This document shows, piece by piece, positions 44,851-54,376 of a stretch of 64,000 nucleotides of DNA. Within the stretch, counting starts at the first letter, position 1, and each line of letters begins with the position of its first letter. The translations under genes and the position numbers were made by a program. The notes under the pieces are model-generated. The model saw only the letters and a program-made list of their open reading frames with translations, did not search any database and was not told the origin of the DNA. The DNA lies in assembly GCA_036245525.1 (NCBI GenBank), contig BTPG01000001.1, positions 180,530,736 through 180,594,735 on the forward strand, given 5' to 3'. The stretch comes from Semisulcospira habei (taxonomy: Eukaryota > Mollusca > Gastropoda > Semisulcospiridae).

Positions 44851-47477
44851 CGGGGAACCTCAATTCATTTCTTTTGTAACTTTTTCAGTCTGTTGCGGAC
44901 GTAATCCTTAATGTTTGTCCAGCGCCTATGTCTAAGTGCAGGCTCCTCTGCCATTGCGTACTGTATCTCGGCCTTTCCAGGAAGTTTGTTCATGACGAGG
45001 TGTTTCTTGAAACGAGTTTGAACAGCTTTCTCTTCAGCTTCCCCCCATGGTTTCCTTGTAAATCTAGCTTTCTTTCGAACAGGAGCTGACGCAGTACTGT
45101 CATCATCAAAACTATCTAGATTGTCATCAGGCTCTGGACGTCTTTTCTCCGTCATGCTCATCGATTCCTGTGTTGTTGACTTGCTACTTGCTTCATTCAC
45201 AGGTGCTGTTACCCCCGAGACCTCTCTGCCAGTTTCTGATGTGTCTTCATTGTCAAAGTCAATCTCTTCATCATCGCCCAGCTCAGCTATAATGCAACTC
45301 TCAAAATCTGTCATCCCATTGTTAGCTGACAGAAGAATCTTTGCCACTTTTGCCTTTTGAAGGACGTCTTGAGGTTGGCGGTAGATATGGCGATGTATCC
45401 GAATATCATAGCCAAGGAAATCTGCCAGCTGATCCTGGTCTAACTCCGAGATGGCCATTGACTGAGCCAAAGTTGCAAGCTGCTTCCGCAACTGAGTAAA
45501 TGTGAACATGGCTTGGTATGACACCCCTGCTTCTAGGGCATGGGCCTTCAGAACATCATGGCCTCTGTAAGGCCTCTGACCAGAAGGTGTGGCAAAGATG
45601 TACTGGGAATCAGCGAGAGCTGGCACTGATTGCCTCATTTGAAGGATTCTGTCCACAGTTGCCATCATCTTCTTCGTCAGCAAAACGGGAACACTCCTAT
45701 TAAACTTGCCTCTGATTTCCACTCGCTGAAAATGATTCACCATTTTCTTCTCAACCTCTGTGAGACCTTTCAAGATATCTTGATTGGTGATCGATCCAAT
45801 CTTAGCATTCTGTAAGTCTGACACCTTCATTCTCTGAACTTCTCCCCCTCGTTTTCGGTTGAAAAGTGATACATCACAAAGACCACTGTCGGATAATCTT
45901 CCGAAACCATCCTTGTCTCAAGAAGCTGTTGGACCTTCCTCACATCTTCACATGATGGGATCAGCTTGGGTTTGTTCATGGTCATTTTCCCGACCGACTG
46001 GGCTGCTGTAGCGGACACACAATCATACCAGTCCCCGTTGAAGACAGAGTCAAACCGCTGCGCCTCAGAGAGCTCCTGTCGCCACCTGTCGTCTGAAACC
46101 TGCCCAAGCTGTTTGGATGCCTGTGACTGTTTGATCTGTGAACACTTTTTCAAAGCATGGCCTATGCGCATTGCGAGATTGCCTTTTTTGAACTGATGTG
46201 TGTCCTCATCAAAATCTGCTAGCTCTTTTACAGCCAGTACAACATGATCAAAGCTAGCTGAATTGATCACAGCATTTAATCTTACGATTTTCATTAAGCA
46301 AGGGGTCAGTTCTGATGAGACGGCTTATCTCATCATCTCTCTGGCTGGCCAAGACCTTGTGATAGAAGAAAAATTCAACGTCTAAGGGTATTGGAAGCAT
46401 TAGCCGACCACGGCGCGCCGCGTCTCCTCGCCGAGTGATCTGAAACCCTCCTGGCTTCTGACAGCAACGTTTTGAGTGTACAGAGATCAGCTTTTTTTGA
46501 TAGAGCCCTTTGCATTGGCTATAGGCGAGAAGGTCGTCTACCTTACTAGTTTTGGTGCGATACTTAGAAATCAAACATCCGGATTTGTTTTCAAGAACAG
46601 CAACGTTATGCATGTAATCACCCTCATCTTGTAGTCTGATCCATGCTCGACGTCTCTGCTTGGTCCCTTTTTTCATCGACAAAATTTTAGCAACGTCTGC
46701 CTCATCTGCATGGACATGTTGTAAGTGCGTGCTCATTTTCAAGACAAGCTTGCCACACAATTTGCATGCATGTTTCTTGTCCCATTTGTACTTTCCTTTC
46801 CCTCTCTGCGACACGTGCACACCTGTTTCTTCTGTAAGTGCTCTTTCCCCACTCTTTCCAGCATCATGTTCCTCCTGCCTATCCACATTCTCATTGCCAC
46901 CCCCTAACGCACACTGCACCTTGCTGGTACTAGCGTCACCAACACCTGGCCACCCCGAACCTGCCACTTTGATGAAATCTAACATAGTCGATACAATACT
47001 GTCTATGTCAGAGATCCCAGCAATTGATGCCGACACACCCTCTGAATCCGGTGAGCTCGAAACAGGAACAAACTCCTCGTCATCACTGCCCTCGTATTGC
47101 GATGTGCTGGCACTACTCTCAGTCTCGGGTCCATCCCAGGCGCCATTTGCCAACTGGAGAAAGAAAGAAAGAAAGATTGAAACCAAAGCTGCATTAGAAA
47201 CAGAAACAGCCCAATTTTGGTTTAAGGGGTCTTGCACAAGAATAAAAAGAGTAATCCCGTGTATGACCGATTTACCTCGGTGACGAGGGCTGGCTTCTTC
47301 AGCAGCAAAATCCACGTTTTCTGAAAATGCAAGCAGTTTTCACACATTTGTCAACCCTGCGTGACCCATTTGAGAGAGGTCACTCAAATTGGCATGTTTA
47401 AAAAGGTCTTGCCACAAAGTATCCTTGGGCCAAACTTGAAGAATGTGGCTTGAATAGTCTCCGAGAAAATGCCACCG

Positions 47478-48246
47478 TTAAATCATTCTACCCCCAGACA
47501 CAGCAGGATAACAAGGGTGGGATTCTAGTAACAAAGAAAACGCGGAAAATCAAACGACATGGTGGGGGGGGGGGGGGGGGGGAGGGGAGGGGGAGCATGT
47601 CCTTCATTTTCAGCGGCCGAAAAATCAAACGATAGGGGAGAGGGAGGGGGGGGGGGGGTATAGGCGCGTGTCCACCGTTAGCCAAAGTATCCAAAAACCG
47701 CCAGGGGGAGCGAGACCAAACACACCCGAAAATGGACTTTGTTATGACACTCCTGATCTGCAGTATAAAAATGGAATGTGCGTACCAGTTTATGTTCAGA
47801 TGCACACTAAACGGCACTCTGTCTTGGACAATATCCTTTTTCACCGCCATTTTCCACTGCGACCTAAAGCTACCGGAAGTGTCGGGCGATAGTGAACCAA
47901 ACTACATACAAATCCAACCCATTTGAGAATTTTTTGCCATTTAAGAAGAATTTGTTTTTTCGTCTTTTTCGTTGTTATTAGACGCGGAAAATACATATGC
48001 TTCAGCGGAATTGTGAAAGAATTTCCGCGGAAATCCGCGGAAACGCGGAAGAATCCCACCCCTGGGATAAGGATCGACCATGATAGTTCAAAGGTGATGC
48101 CAGAACAGCTTGGCGCCTACGGGCGCCAAGCTATTCTGGCATCACCCTTGAACTATCATGGTCGATCTGTGTCCTGCGCTGCAATGCGGTCTTGAGAGGA
48201 CAGGGGCAAAATTTAAGGATTTTGGTGTTGGGGTAGAATGAGTTAA
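47478..48246 (+). mobile_element. TTAA MITE, copy P4, split by a hAT-like insert
   Basis: Left end TTAAATCATTCTACCCCC at 47478, right end GGGGTAGAATGAGTTAA at 48246. The inside is cut at GGATAA by a 553-bp element. The matching place in unit B (57125-57131, CTGTTAACG) is unfilled, so the insertion came after A and B separated. It lies in the intron of the recombinase-like gene. Confidence 0.8.
47512..48064 (+). mobile_element. hAT-like non-autonomous element
   Basis: Ends CAAGGGTGGGATTCT and AGAATCCCACCCCTG are inverted repeats of 15 bp with one mismatch. GGATAA stands on both sides (47506-47511, 48065-48070). A CARGGGTGGG end is usual for hAT elements, but the expected 8-bp duplication is only clear over 6 bp. 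The inside has G-runs (47563-47592, 47647-47658) and a CGCGGAAATCCGCGGAA palindrome near 48027. Confidence 0.6.
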
Positions 48247-48582
48247 AGTTTACCATGGACGACGGACGGACGACCAGTGGCCCAGAACATAAACTCACTT
48301 TTGCTTCGCACGCACGCCAGCCAATAAAATGAAGATGATCATAGAATCACTTTACTTACCAGTTTGTAATTGGGAGCATTCCGCTGCCGTCCATGCATCC
48401 TCCTACCAGACGCACCCTCTGTGGCAGAGGCTGGGGGGCCATGATTCTGCAGCACAGATCCCGATGGGTTTGGACATCCTGCTGCCATCCGGCGCTGGGT
48501 GTGTGCAGAAAGTCCTGAGCCGGTGTGACCAAAACGGTGTTGCTGAGAACATGTCCAATACACCAACTGACATTTTGAATCA

Positions 48583-49137
48583 GATTGATTGTACATTGCT
48601 TAACGTCCCGACAGCAACAAGGCTTTCTCAGGACGTGCGTGCACTGCTTGTGAAAAAAAAAACACCTAAACAGAACATTGCCATGTATGTCGCCTGCCGG
48701 TCAAATACGTTAACTCATTCTACCCCAACACCAAAATCCTTAAATTTTGCCACTGTCCTCTCAAGACTGCATTGCAGTGCAGGGCACAGATTGACCATGA
48801 TAGTTCAAGGGAGATGCCAGAATAGCTTGGCGCCCGTAGGCGCCAAGCTATTCTGGCATCACCCTTGAACTATCATGGTGGATCCTTATCCTGCCGCCGT
48901 GGTGTGTCTGGGGCAGAATGAGTTAAATAAACCTAACACATGGGGCCTAAATAAAGCTAAGACCATTTAGCAACACACATCCAATATCAAGAGCTACAGG
49001 CAGTGCAGACAGTAGGGAGAGTTGTAAAAAGGCAAATACAGGTGAATGGACAAAGGGTAGACAGAAACACATGCCCCAGAATAGAGAGAGAAACCCACCC
49101 CGTGGGGTTGACCAGGGTGACCCTGAGAACTAAAAAC
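48583..49137 (+). repeat. Repeat family Z, third copy, split by MITE P5
   Basis: The left part, 48583-48709, and right part, 48927-49137, match 29200-29530. The sequence of unit A resumes at ACTGGCAATACAG, as in unit B at 57557. Confidence 0.75.
48710..48926 (-). mobile_element. TTAA MITE, copy P5 (with empty site elsewhere)
   Basis: 217 bp, TTAACTCATTCTACCCC to GGGGCAGAATGAGTTAA, in the opposite direction to P3. It sits in family Z at AATACG-TTAA-ATAAACC. The Z copies at 29317 and 30015 show AATACRTTAAATAAA without the MITE, so TTAA was duplicated on insertion. Confidence 0.92.
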
Positions 49138-49973
49138 TGGCAATACAGTAAAAAGCGACACTTCAGTTGCACATTCCGAAAGACCTGTTTGTGGACGTTT
49201 GTTCTTCGAATCGCGAGGCAGTTTTGCGAACAAGGATTGAAATCTGGCGCCATTTTTGTTATAAAAAAAAAAAGTCAACTGATACTGTGCATGCATGTGG
49301 CAAGTTAACACATGTCAGAAAAAAAAGAAGAAACAAGATCGCGTGGCAGATTGACCTTGTAATGGGATTATTGAACGAATTCCTTTCATTGAAGAAGAAA
49401 GCTTTTGTTAAAATCGTGGGGTTCTATTATCATTTACTACAAGACTCAACGGTCAGAGAGAGGAAGACACGGACCGATCCACGGCTGAAGCAGACGCCTT
49501 ATTTTTCTGGGCCAAACGGGTATCGGGGATTGGAGGCATCTCTCAGTTAAATAACTGCACTAAACAAGTACATTTGGGCGTGCTCTTAACTAAGAAATAT
49601 TGCATAAAATACCTCTGCAAACGCGAAAAAATGGCCGGTCACGGTTGGAGACGAAAGACGTTTTAGCAAGGGAAACAACTCCGTTCATCGGTGTTGGGCT
49701 AACCAATCAGCGATCATCAAATTGATCTGAAAACACTCCGGCCGCTTCCGTGTCAACACACAGGCCCAGAGCGTCGCCGAAACACAACCATGAAGTAAAT
49801 CTGTCAAAATGGGGACATCGTATTTTGATATTTTTTTCTGACTTTTGAATGAAAGATAATACAGAAACAACCCTCAGAAAAAATGGGTGTCTCACTTGGT
49901 CACCCAGAATTTTACACACACCCATTTTGCATAAGGATGGTAAAGAAAGTAACCCATTTGAGTGATTTGGTGT

Positions 49974-49976
<3 letters not shown>

Positions 49977-50063
<87 letters not shown>

Positions 50064-50066
50064 ACA
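49977..50066. repeat. (AC)n array between units A and B
   Basis: About 42 AC units with one ATA break near the right end. It has the right terminus of A on one side and the left terminus of B on the other. Confidence 0.95.
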
Positions 50067-50931
50067 TGAACACAAAAGCCTCAGAGTGGGTTACCTACCA
50101 TTTTATGTGAAAAGGGTTCCCATATTTCTGTTTATTCTAGGGCTCTGGAATTGATGGAATGTTTAGAACTCACCTTATAACTAAGCTCTATATCTTAAAA
50201 TAAAATAGACATTTTCTAGAAACTGAGCCACTAGATGAAAAAAAAGGGTTTCTACCAATAAAGTGGGTGCCTGTCACACAAAAACTGGCATTACAGTCAA
50301 AATGGGTGTCTTCACAAGATTAGGCGTCTCTAATAAGGTCAAGTTCATGGAATACTTCTTTTTCACATAAATTTTTTATTATTATTTTTTAACTTAATGT
50401 GTATGTGTGCTTTAACATTTTTAACATTGTATGGTGCAAAATTCAATAAACACTAGCCCGTAACCTTTCGATTATGATTTTTACAGAGGAAATCTTTTAA
50501 ACATTGCTGCGTTTTATCCTTCTGAAGGAAAACAGTTTATCATGGCATTTATGTGAGAATCAACATAACGTATTCTGGAAATTAAAGGACTTTTTTTTTT
50601 TTTGTACTCTGGACTTTCAGACAAACAGCAACAGAGCATTTTGAATATTAACCCTTATCATTCGGAATACACCAGTGTGTGCAACAAGTATGACTGAAAT
50701 AGTCCAAGGGTATTGCCAGAATAGCTTGGTGCCTCTAGGCGCCAAGCTATTGTGGCACCACCCTTGAACTAAAGCCATTGGTCTATGTCCTCATCTGTAA
50801 GTACTGTAATGTAGCTTGCATATAATTATGGCAGTGAACAAATTTGAAGCTTTTAGCCTCAGTATGATGCGGGTCCAAAAGTGTGGAAAAATATGAAAGA
50901 TAGAAAAAGACCCAGACGAAGAAACTAACAC

Positions 50932-51098
50932 TTAACTTATTCTACCCCAGCAAAATAAAGATCCACCATGATAGGCGCCAAGCTATTCTGGCATCACCCT
51001 TGAACTATCATGGTGGATCTGTGTCCTCCACTGCAACGCAGTCTTCAGAAGACGACTTCAACATTTGGGGATTCCGGTCTTGGGGTAGAATGAGTTAA
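50932..51098 (+). mobile_element. TTAA MITE, copy P6 (one hairpin arm lost)
   Basis: TTAACTTATTCTACCCC to GGGGTAGAATGAGTTAA, but the left hairpin arm is missing, so it jumps from CCATGATAG to GCGCCAAGC. Unit A has the P2-P3 pair at the same place, with the same outer flanks (ACTAACAC and AATGACAGAACAG). Confidence 0.8.
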
Positions 51099-51164
51099 AA
51101 TGACAGAACAGAACACTGACATTAATTAATTAACTGACAACATAAGAAATCACTTGAAACTTCA

Positions 51165-51397
51165 GCCTTTATTAATCACATCAAAGGTGCATGCATTTAA
51201 AAACACAGTAATTGTTTGTAAACACTTCAAATCAAACAATCAAGAGCAGTCAAACCTTTTTCTGGCAACTTTGTGATGCGGAAAACTAGTTCTTGCCCAA
51301 GTTCGGCACGTAAAGGGTTTCTGCGACTTATGTGCCTCTATTCATAAAATGGAGAGATAAATATAATACTGAGTTCTAGCAAATGCGACAATAAAGT
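51165..51397. other. Unit B-specific sequence, nothing recognised
   Basis: Not present in unit A. It has no motif and leads into a TIR element. Confidence 0.4.
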
Positions 51398-52070
51398 TTA
51401 GTCGAGTTGGTATACCTCGTCCAGTGCCTAGGTTAAATGCACCATCGGTGCCAATGTTGCTGTATTGGCACCAGACGGTCGCTCGGACCGGTCTGGTGCA
51501 CCCGATCGGTGAGAAAGAATCACGCGAGCTTCGTTTGATTGCTGCAAAATTAAATAACATGAATAAAGAATAAACCCTTTCCCATATATGCAATCCAGCA
51601 ATAATGCATCCATCCTTATGCTAGCACCACGAAACATTACGCGATTTGGCAGATTTGAAAAATAGCTTTTTTTTGAAAATCCTCAATGGAGGTGATTTTT
51701 GCGACATCTGCGTCGTTTGCGGCAGAAAGCACCGTCAAAGTTGAAGTTCGAGAAATGAGCGCACTACATGTACAATAGACTCGATTCAGTGGTGTTGGGC
51801 ATGACTCAAGCCTCCGCCATCTCAACACAAAACTGGCGTGTTCGGGGAGATAAAAGGCGCGGCTACAAGTTAAAACCGAAAACGAACCTTTTTTTTTTTT
51901 CCGACTGCGATCACAATCTTCTGCGTGAACGTACGAGACCACACTACTACGCGCGCGCAGTTCTGGTAGACATGACCGGTCCGAGCGACCGGTCTGGTGC
52001 GAAAATAGCAACAATGGCACCGCTGGTGCGTTTAACCTAGGTAGAGGGCGAGGTATACCAACTCAGCTAA
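51398..52070. mobile_element. TIR element with inverted ends of about 95 bp
   Basis: The left end TTAGTCGAGTTGGTATACC..CGGTGCCAATGTTGC and the right end (GGCACCGCTGGTGCG..GGTATACCAACTCAGCTAA) pair over about 95 bp with some mismatches. The inside has no recognised gene. It could be a non-autonomous DNA transposon. No clear target duplication is seen. Confidence 0.65.
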
Positions 52071-52342
52071 GGTTTATGCTTCCTGTGACTTTAGAAACAA
52101 TGCACAGTATGCAAAGTGTACTTTATAGTAACAAAAACTCTTGATGTTGCCACATTCCTTCTGCTAATGAAGATAAGTAGCGGCTAATCTCTCTGTTTGT
52201 TTGTTTGTCTATTTTGACAAAGGGTATTTACCCGTAATATTAATAAATTGTGTTGTACCCGTCTTTTCTAAGCGTGTTTCTTTCTCCGTTGGGTACTTCT
52301 AATGTTACACAGCATACAAAATGATCCAGGTGTACATCAGAT

Positions 52343-53644
52343 GTGAGCAGGCAAGGTATGTGGCAGATCCTGGAGCGACTAGGTTGTTCCCCAAAGTTCC
52401 TCAACATGATCGTCCAGCTCCACGAGGACCAGCAAGGCCAGGTCAGACTAAACAGTGACCTCTCAGAACCATTCCCCATTCGCAACGGCGTGAAGCAAGG
52501 CTGCGTGCTGGCACCGACCCTCTTCACCACCTTCTTCAGCATGATGTTGAAGCAGGCCACAGTGGACCTCGACGATGACGACGCAGTGTACATCAGGTAT
52601 CGTCTCGATGGCAGCCTGTTCAAACTCAGACGACTGCAGGCCCACACGAAAACCCTAGACCAACTGATTCGTGAGTTGCTCTTCGCTGATGACGCTGCCC
52701 TCGTTGCACACACAGAGAGAGCCTTGCAGCGCATTACGTCCTGCTTCGCAGATGCTGCCCAGCTCTTTGGACTTGAGGTCAGTCTGAAAAAGACAGAGGT
52801 CCTTCATCAGCCGGCACCCAAGGAAGAGCATCGCCCTCCCCACATCACCATCGGCGAGTCCGAACTGAAGTCTGTACACCAGTTTACATACCTTGGCTGC
52901 ATCATCACGTCAGACGCCAAGCTGGACAAGGAGCTGGACAACAGGCTGGCAAAAGCGAACAGTGCTTTCGGGCGACTATTCAAGCGGGTGTGGCACAATC
53001 AACAGCTGAAAAAAGGCACCAAGATCAGCGTGTACAGAGCTGTCGTCCTCACCACCCTACTGTACGGTTCCGAGTCCTGGGCCCTCTACCGCAGCCAACT
53101 ACGACTCCTCGAACGCTTTCACCAGCGCTGCCTGCGTACCATCCTCAGCATTCACTGGAGTGACTATGTCACCAACGTCGAGGTCCTTGAACAGGCGGAA
53201 ACTGTGAGCATCGAGGCTTTGCTGCTGCGGACACAGCTTCGCTGGGCGGGGCACGTCTCCAGGATGGAGGATCATCGCCTACCCAAGATCACTCTGTTCG
53301 GCGAGCTCGCCACTGGACACCGAGACAGAGGGGCACCAAAGAAGAGATACAAAGACGGTCTCAAGAAGTCGCTTAGTGCCTGCCAAATCGACCACCGCCA
53401 GTGGTCTTTGCTTGCTGCGGACCGTGACACCTGGCGCTCCACCATTCACAAGGCAGCCGTCTCCTTTGAGGACTCTCGCAGAGCTAACCTTAAGGACAAG
53501 CGGCTTAGAAGAAAAAACAGAGTTGTTGTAACTCAGAACCCTGACCAGACCTTCCACTGCAGCCACTGCGGTCGAACCTGCCTGTCCCGGATTGGCCTCC
53601 GCAGCCACGAAAATGCCTGCAGACGACGTGGGCAAGCCCTATAG
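52343..53644 (+). CDS. LINE RT C-terminal part with C2HC finger
   Basis: 433 codons open from the insertion point. Present: RNGVKQGCVLAPTLF (about 48), catalytic FADD (114-117), YLGCIITSDAK, LYGSESWALYR, the RWAGHVSRM block and a GAPKKRYKDGL block. The C-terminus has a Cys/His site (CSHCGRTC...GLRSHENAC, about 406-426). Motif A (with the first catalytic Asp) is missing because of 5' truncation, so it is inactive. It resembles RTE-like and related RTs of invertebrates in the FADD and HVSRM blocks. The clade is not certain. The first codon is just the first base after the junction, not a real start. Confidence 0.8.
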   Translation: MSRQGMWQILERLGCSPKFLNMIVQLHEDQQGQVRLNSDLSEPFPIRNGVKQGCVLAPTLFTTFFSMMLKQATVDLDDDDAVYIRYRLDGSLFKLRRLQAHTKTLDQLIRELLFADDAALVAHTERALQRITSCFADAAQLFGLEVSLKKTEVLHQPAPKEEHRPPHITIGESELKSVHQFTYLGCIITSDAKLDKELDNRLAKANSAFGRLFKRVWHNQQLKKGTKISVYRAVVLTTLLYGSESWALYRSQLRLLERFHQRCLRTILSIHWSDYVTNVEVLEQAETVSIEALLLRTQLRWAGHVSRMEDHRLPKITLFGELATGHRDRGAPKKRYKDGLKKSLSACQIDHRQWSLLAADRDTWRSTIHKAAVSFEDSRRANLKDKRLRRKNRVVVTQNPDQTFHCSHCGRTCLSRIGLRSHENACRRRGQAL

Positions 53645-53675
53645 AATCTTCGTTCGCGAAGTCAAGCCAAGAAAA
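52343..53675 (+). mobile_element. 5'-truncated LINE with zinc-finger tail
   Basis: ATCAGAT at 52336-52342 and 53676-53682 flanks it. The uninterrupted form of this place is seen at 54275-54295 (CCATCAGATAAAAAC). The copy starts after RT motif A and ends with a short 3' UTR (TTCGTTCGCGAAG) and GAAAA. Confidence 0.8.
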
Positions 53676-53716
53676 ATCAGATAAAAACAGAGCTATACAC
53701 GCTGAAAACAACCGAA

Positions 53717-54300
53717 TAATAACGTTCTTGTAATAAGTCTTTATGTTGACAATGTTTGTTTCTTTTTATCTTATTATTGTCTGTCGTCTCCAACCACCGT
53801 TTCATTTGCAGAGTTTTAAATGTTATACAGTATACAAAAATGATGCAGGCGGACCAACCCCATAGTAGCACTCTTGTAATAAATCTTTATGTTGACAATG
53901 GTTTTCTTACCCCTTATTATTGTCTTTCGTCCCCAACCGTTGTTCCATCAGCAGTTCCATTTTCAAAGTTTTACATGTTATATACAGTATACAATATGAT
54001 GCAGGCGCACCAACCCCATAGTAGCATTCTTGTAATAAATCTTTATGTTGACAATGGTTTTCTTGCCCCTTATTATTGTCTCTCGTCCCCAAGCATCGTT
54101 CCATTTGCAGTTCCATTTTCAAAGTTTTAAATGTTATACAGTATACAAAATGGTCCAGGTGGACCAACCCCATAATAACACTGATTTTCTTATCTTATTG
54201 TTGTCTTTCGTCCCCAGCCGGCTGTTTCCTTTTGCAATTATACAGTATACAAAATGATCCAGGTGTCCATCAGATAAAAACAAGCTATACATGCTGAAAC
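53717..54300. repeat. About four tandem units of 155 bp
   Basis: Each unit has CTTGTAATAAATCTTTATG, TTATTATTGTCTTTCGTCCC, a CATTTGCAG stretch and TATACAGTATACAAAATG. It lies just beyond the 3' end of the recombinase-like gene. Unit A has fewer units. Confidence 0.75.
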
Positions 54301-54376
54301 CAACCCAATAATAATGAACACTCTTGTAATAATCTGTATGAAAACGAAAATGACGCGAGTGTCGGAGAATCTCAAT

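Larger units (their letters stand above)
44865..48488 (-). pseudogene. Tyrosine-recombinase-like gene with zinc fingers and SANT-like end, copy A
   Basis: Model on the minus strand: exon 1 48360-48488 (43 codons from an ATG), donor CTG/GTAAGT, intron 47154-48359, acceptor CTTTCTCCAG, exon 2 from 47153. Exon 2 holds an acidic Ser-rich part, a C2H2-like finger (CKLCGK..HLQHVH), the GDYMHN block, a second Cys-rich site, an N-terminal core-binding-like helical part, then VPVLLTKKM, YIFATPSG, FTFTQLRKQLATLAQ and LADFLGYDIRIHRHIYRQP, then KKARFTRKPWG and a SANT/Myb-like end (RRWTNIKDYVRNRLKKL). Lesions: a deletion of about 130 bp near 46295, a loss of about 11 bp near 45868 across the first catalytic Arg region, and LGH changed to LGY. 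The family call rests on motif order. Confidence 0.65.
43143..49976 (+). mobile_element. Unit A: AC-flanked element with inverted termini and recombinase-like gene
   Basis: The left terminus (GCACAAAAGCCTCACAGTGG..) and right terminus (..AACCCATTTGAGTGATTTGG) form an imperfect inverted repeat of about 55 bp, with AC arrays on both outer sides. The interior is collinear with unit B. It carries a broken tyrosine-recombinase-like gene on the minus strand (44865-48488), TTAA MITEs and a family Z copy. I infer a decayed autonomous transposon that inserted into AC repeats. Unequal exchange between AC arrays could instead explain the A-B tandem. Confidence 0.55.

Noticed and set aside
47560..47660. 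G-runs as G-quadruplex regulators
   Set aside because: Homopolymer G-runs here may be assembly or slippage products; no gene context supports a role.
49167..49550. 127-codon frame on the plus strand of unit A
   Set aside because: The matching region of unit B (57573-57880) does not keep the frame, so it is not under coding constraint.
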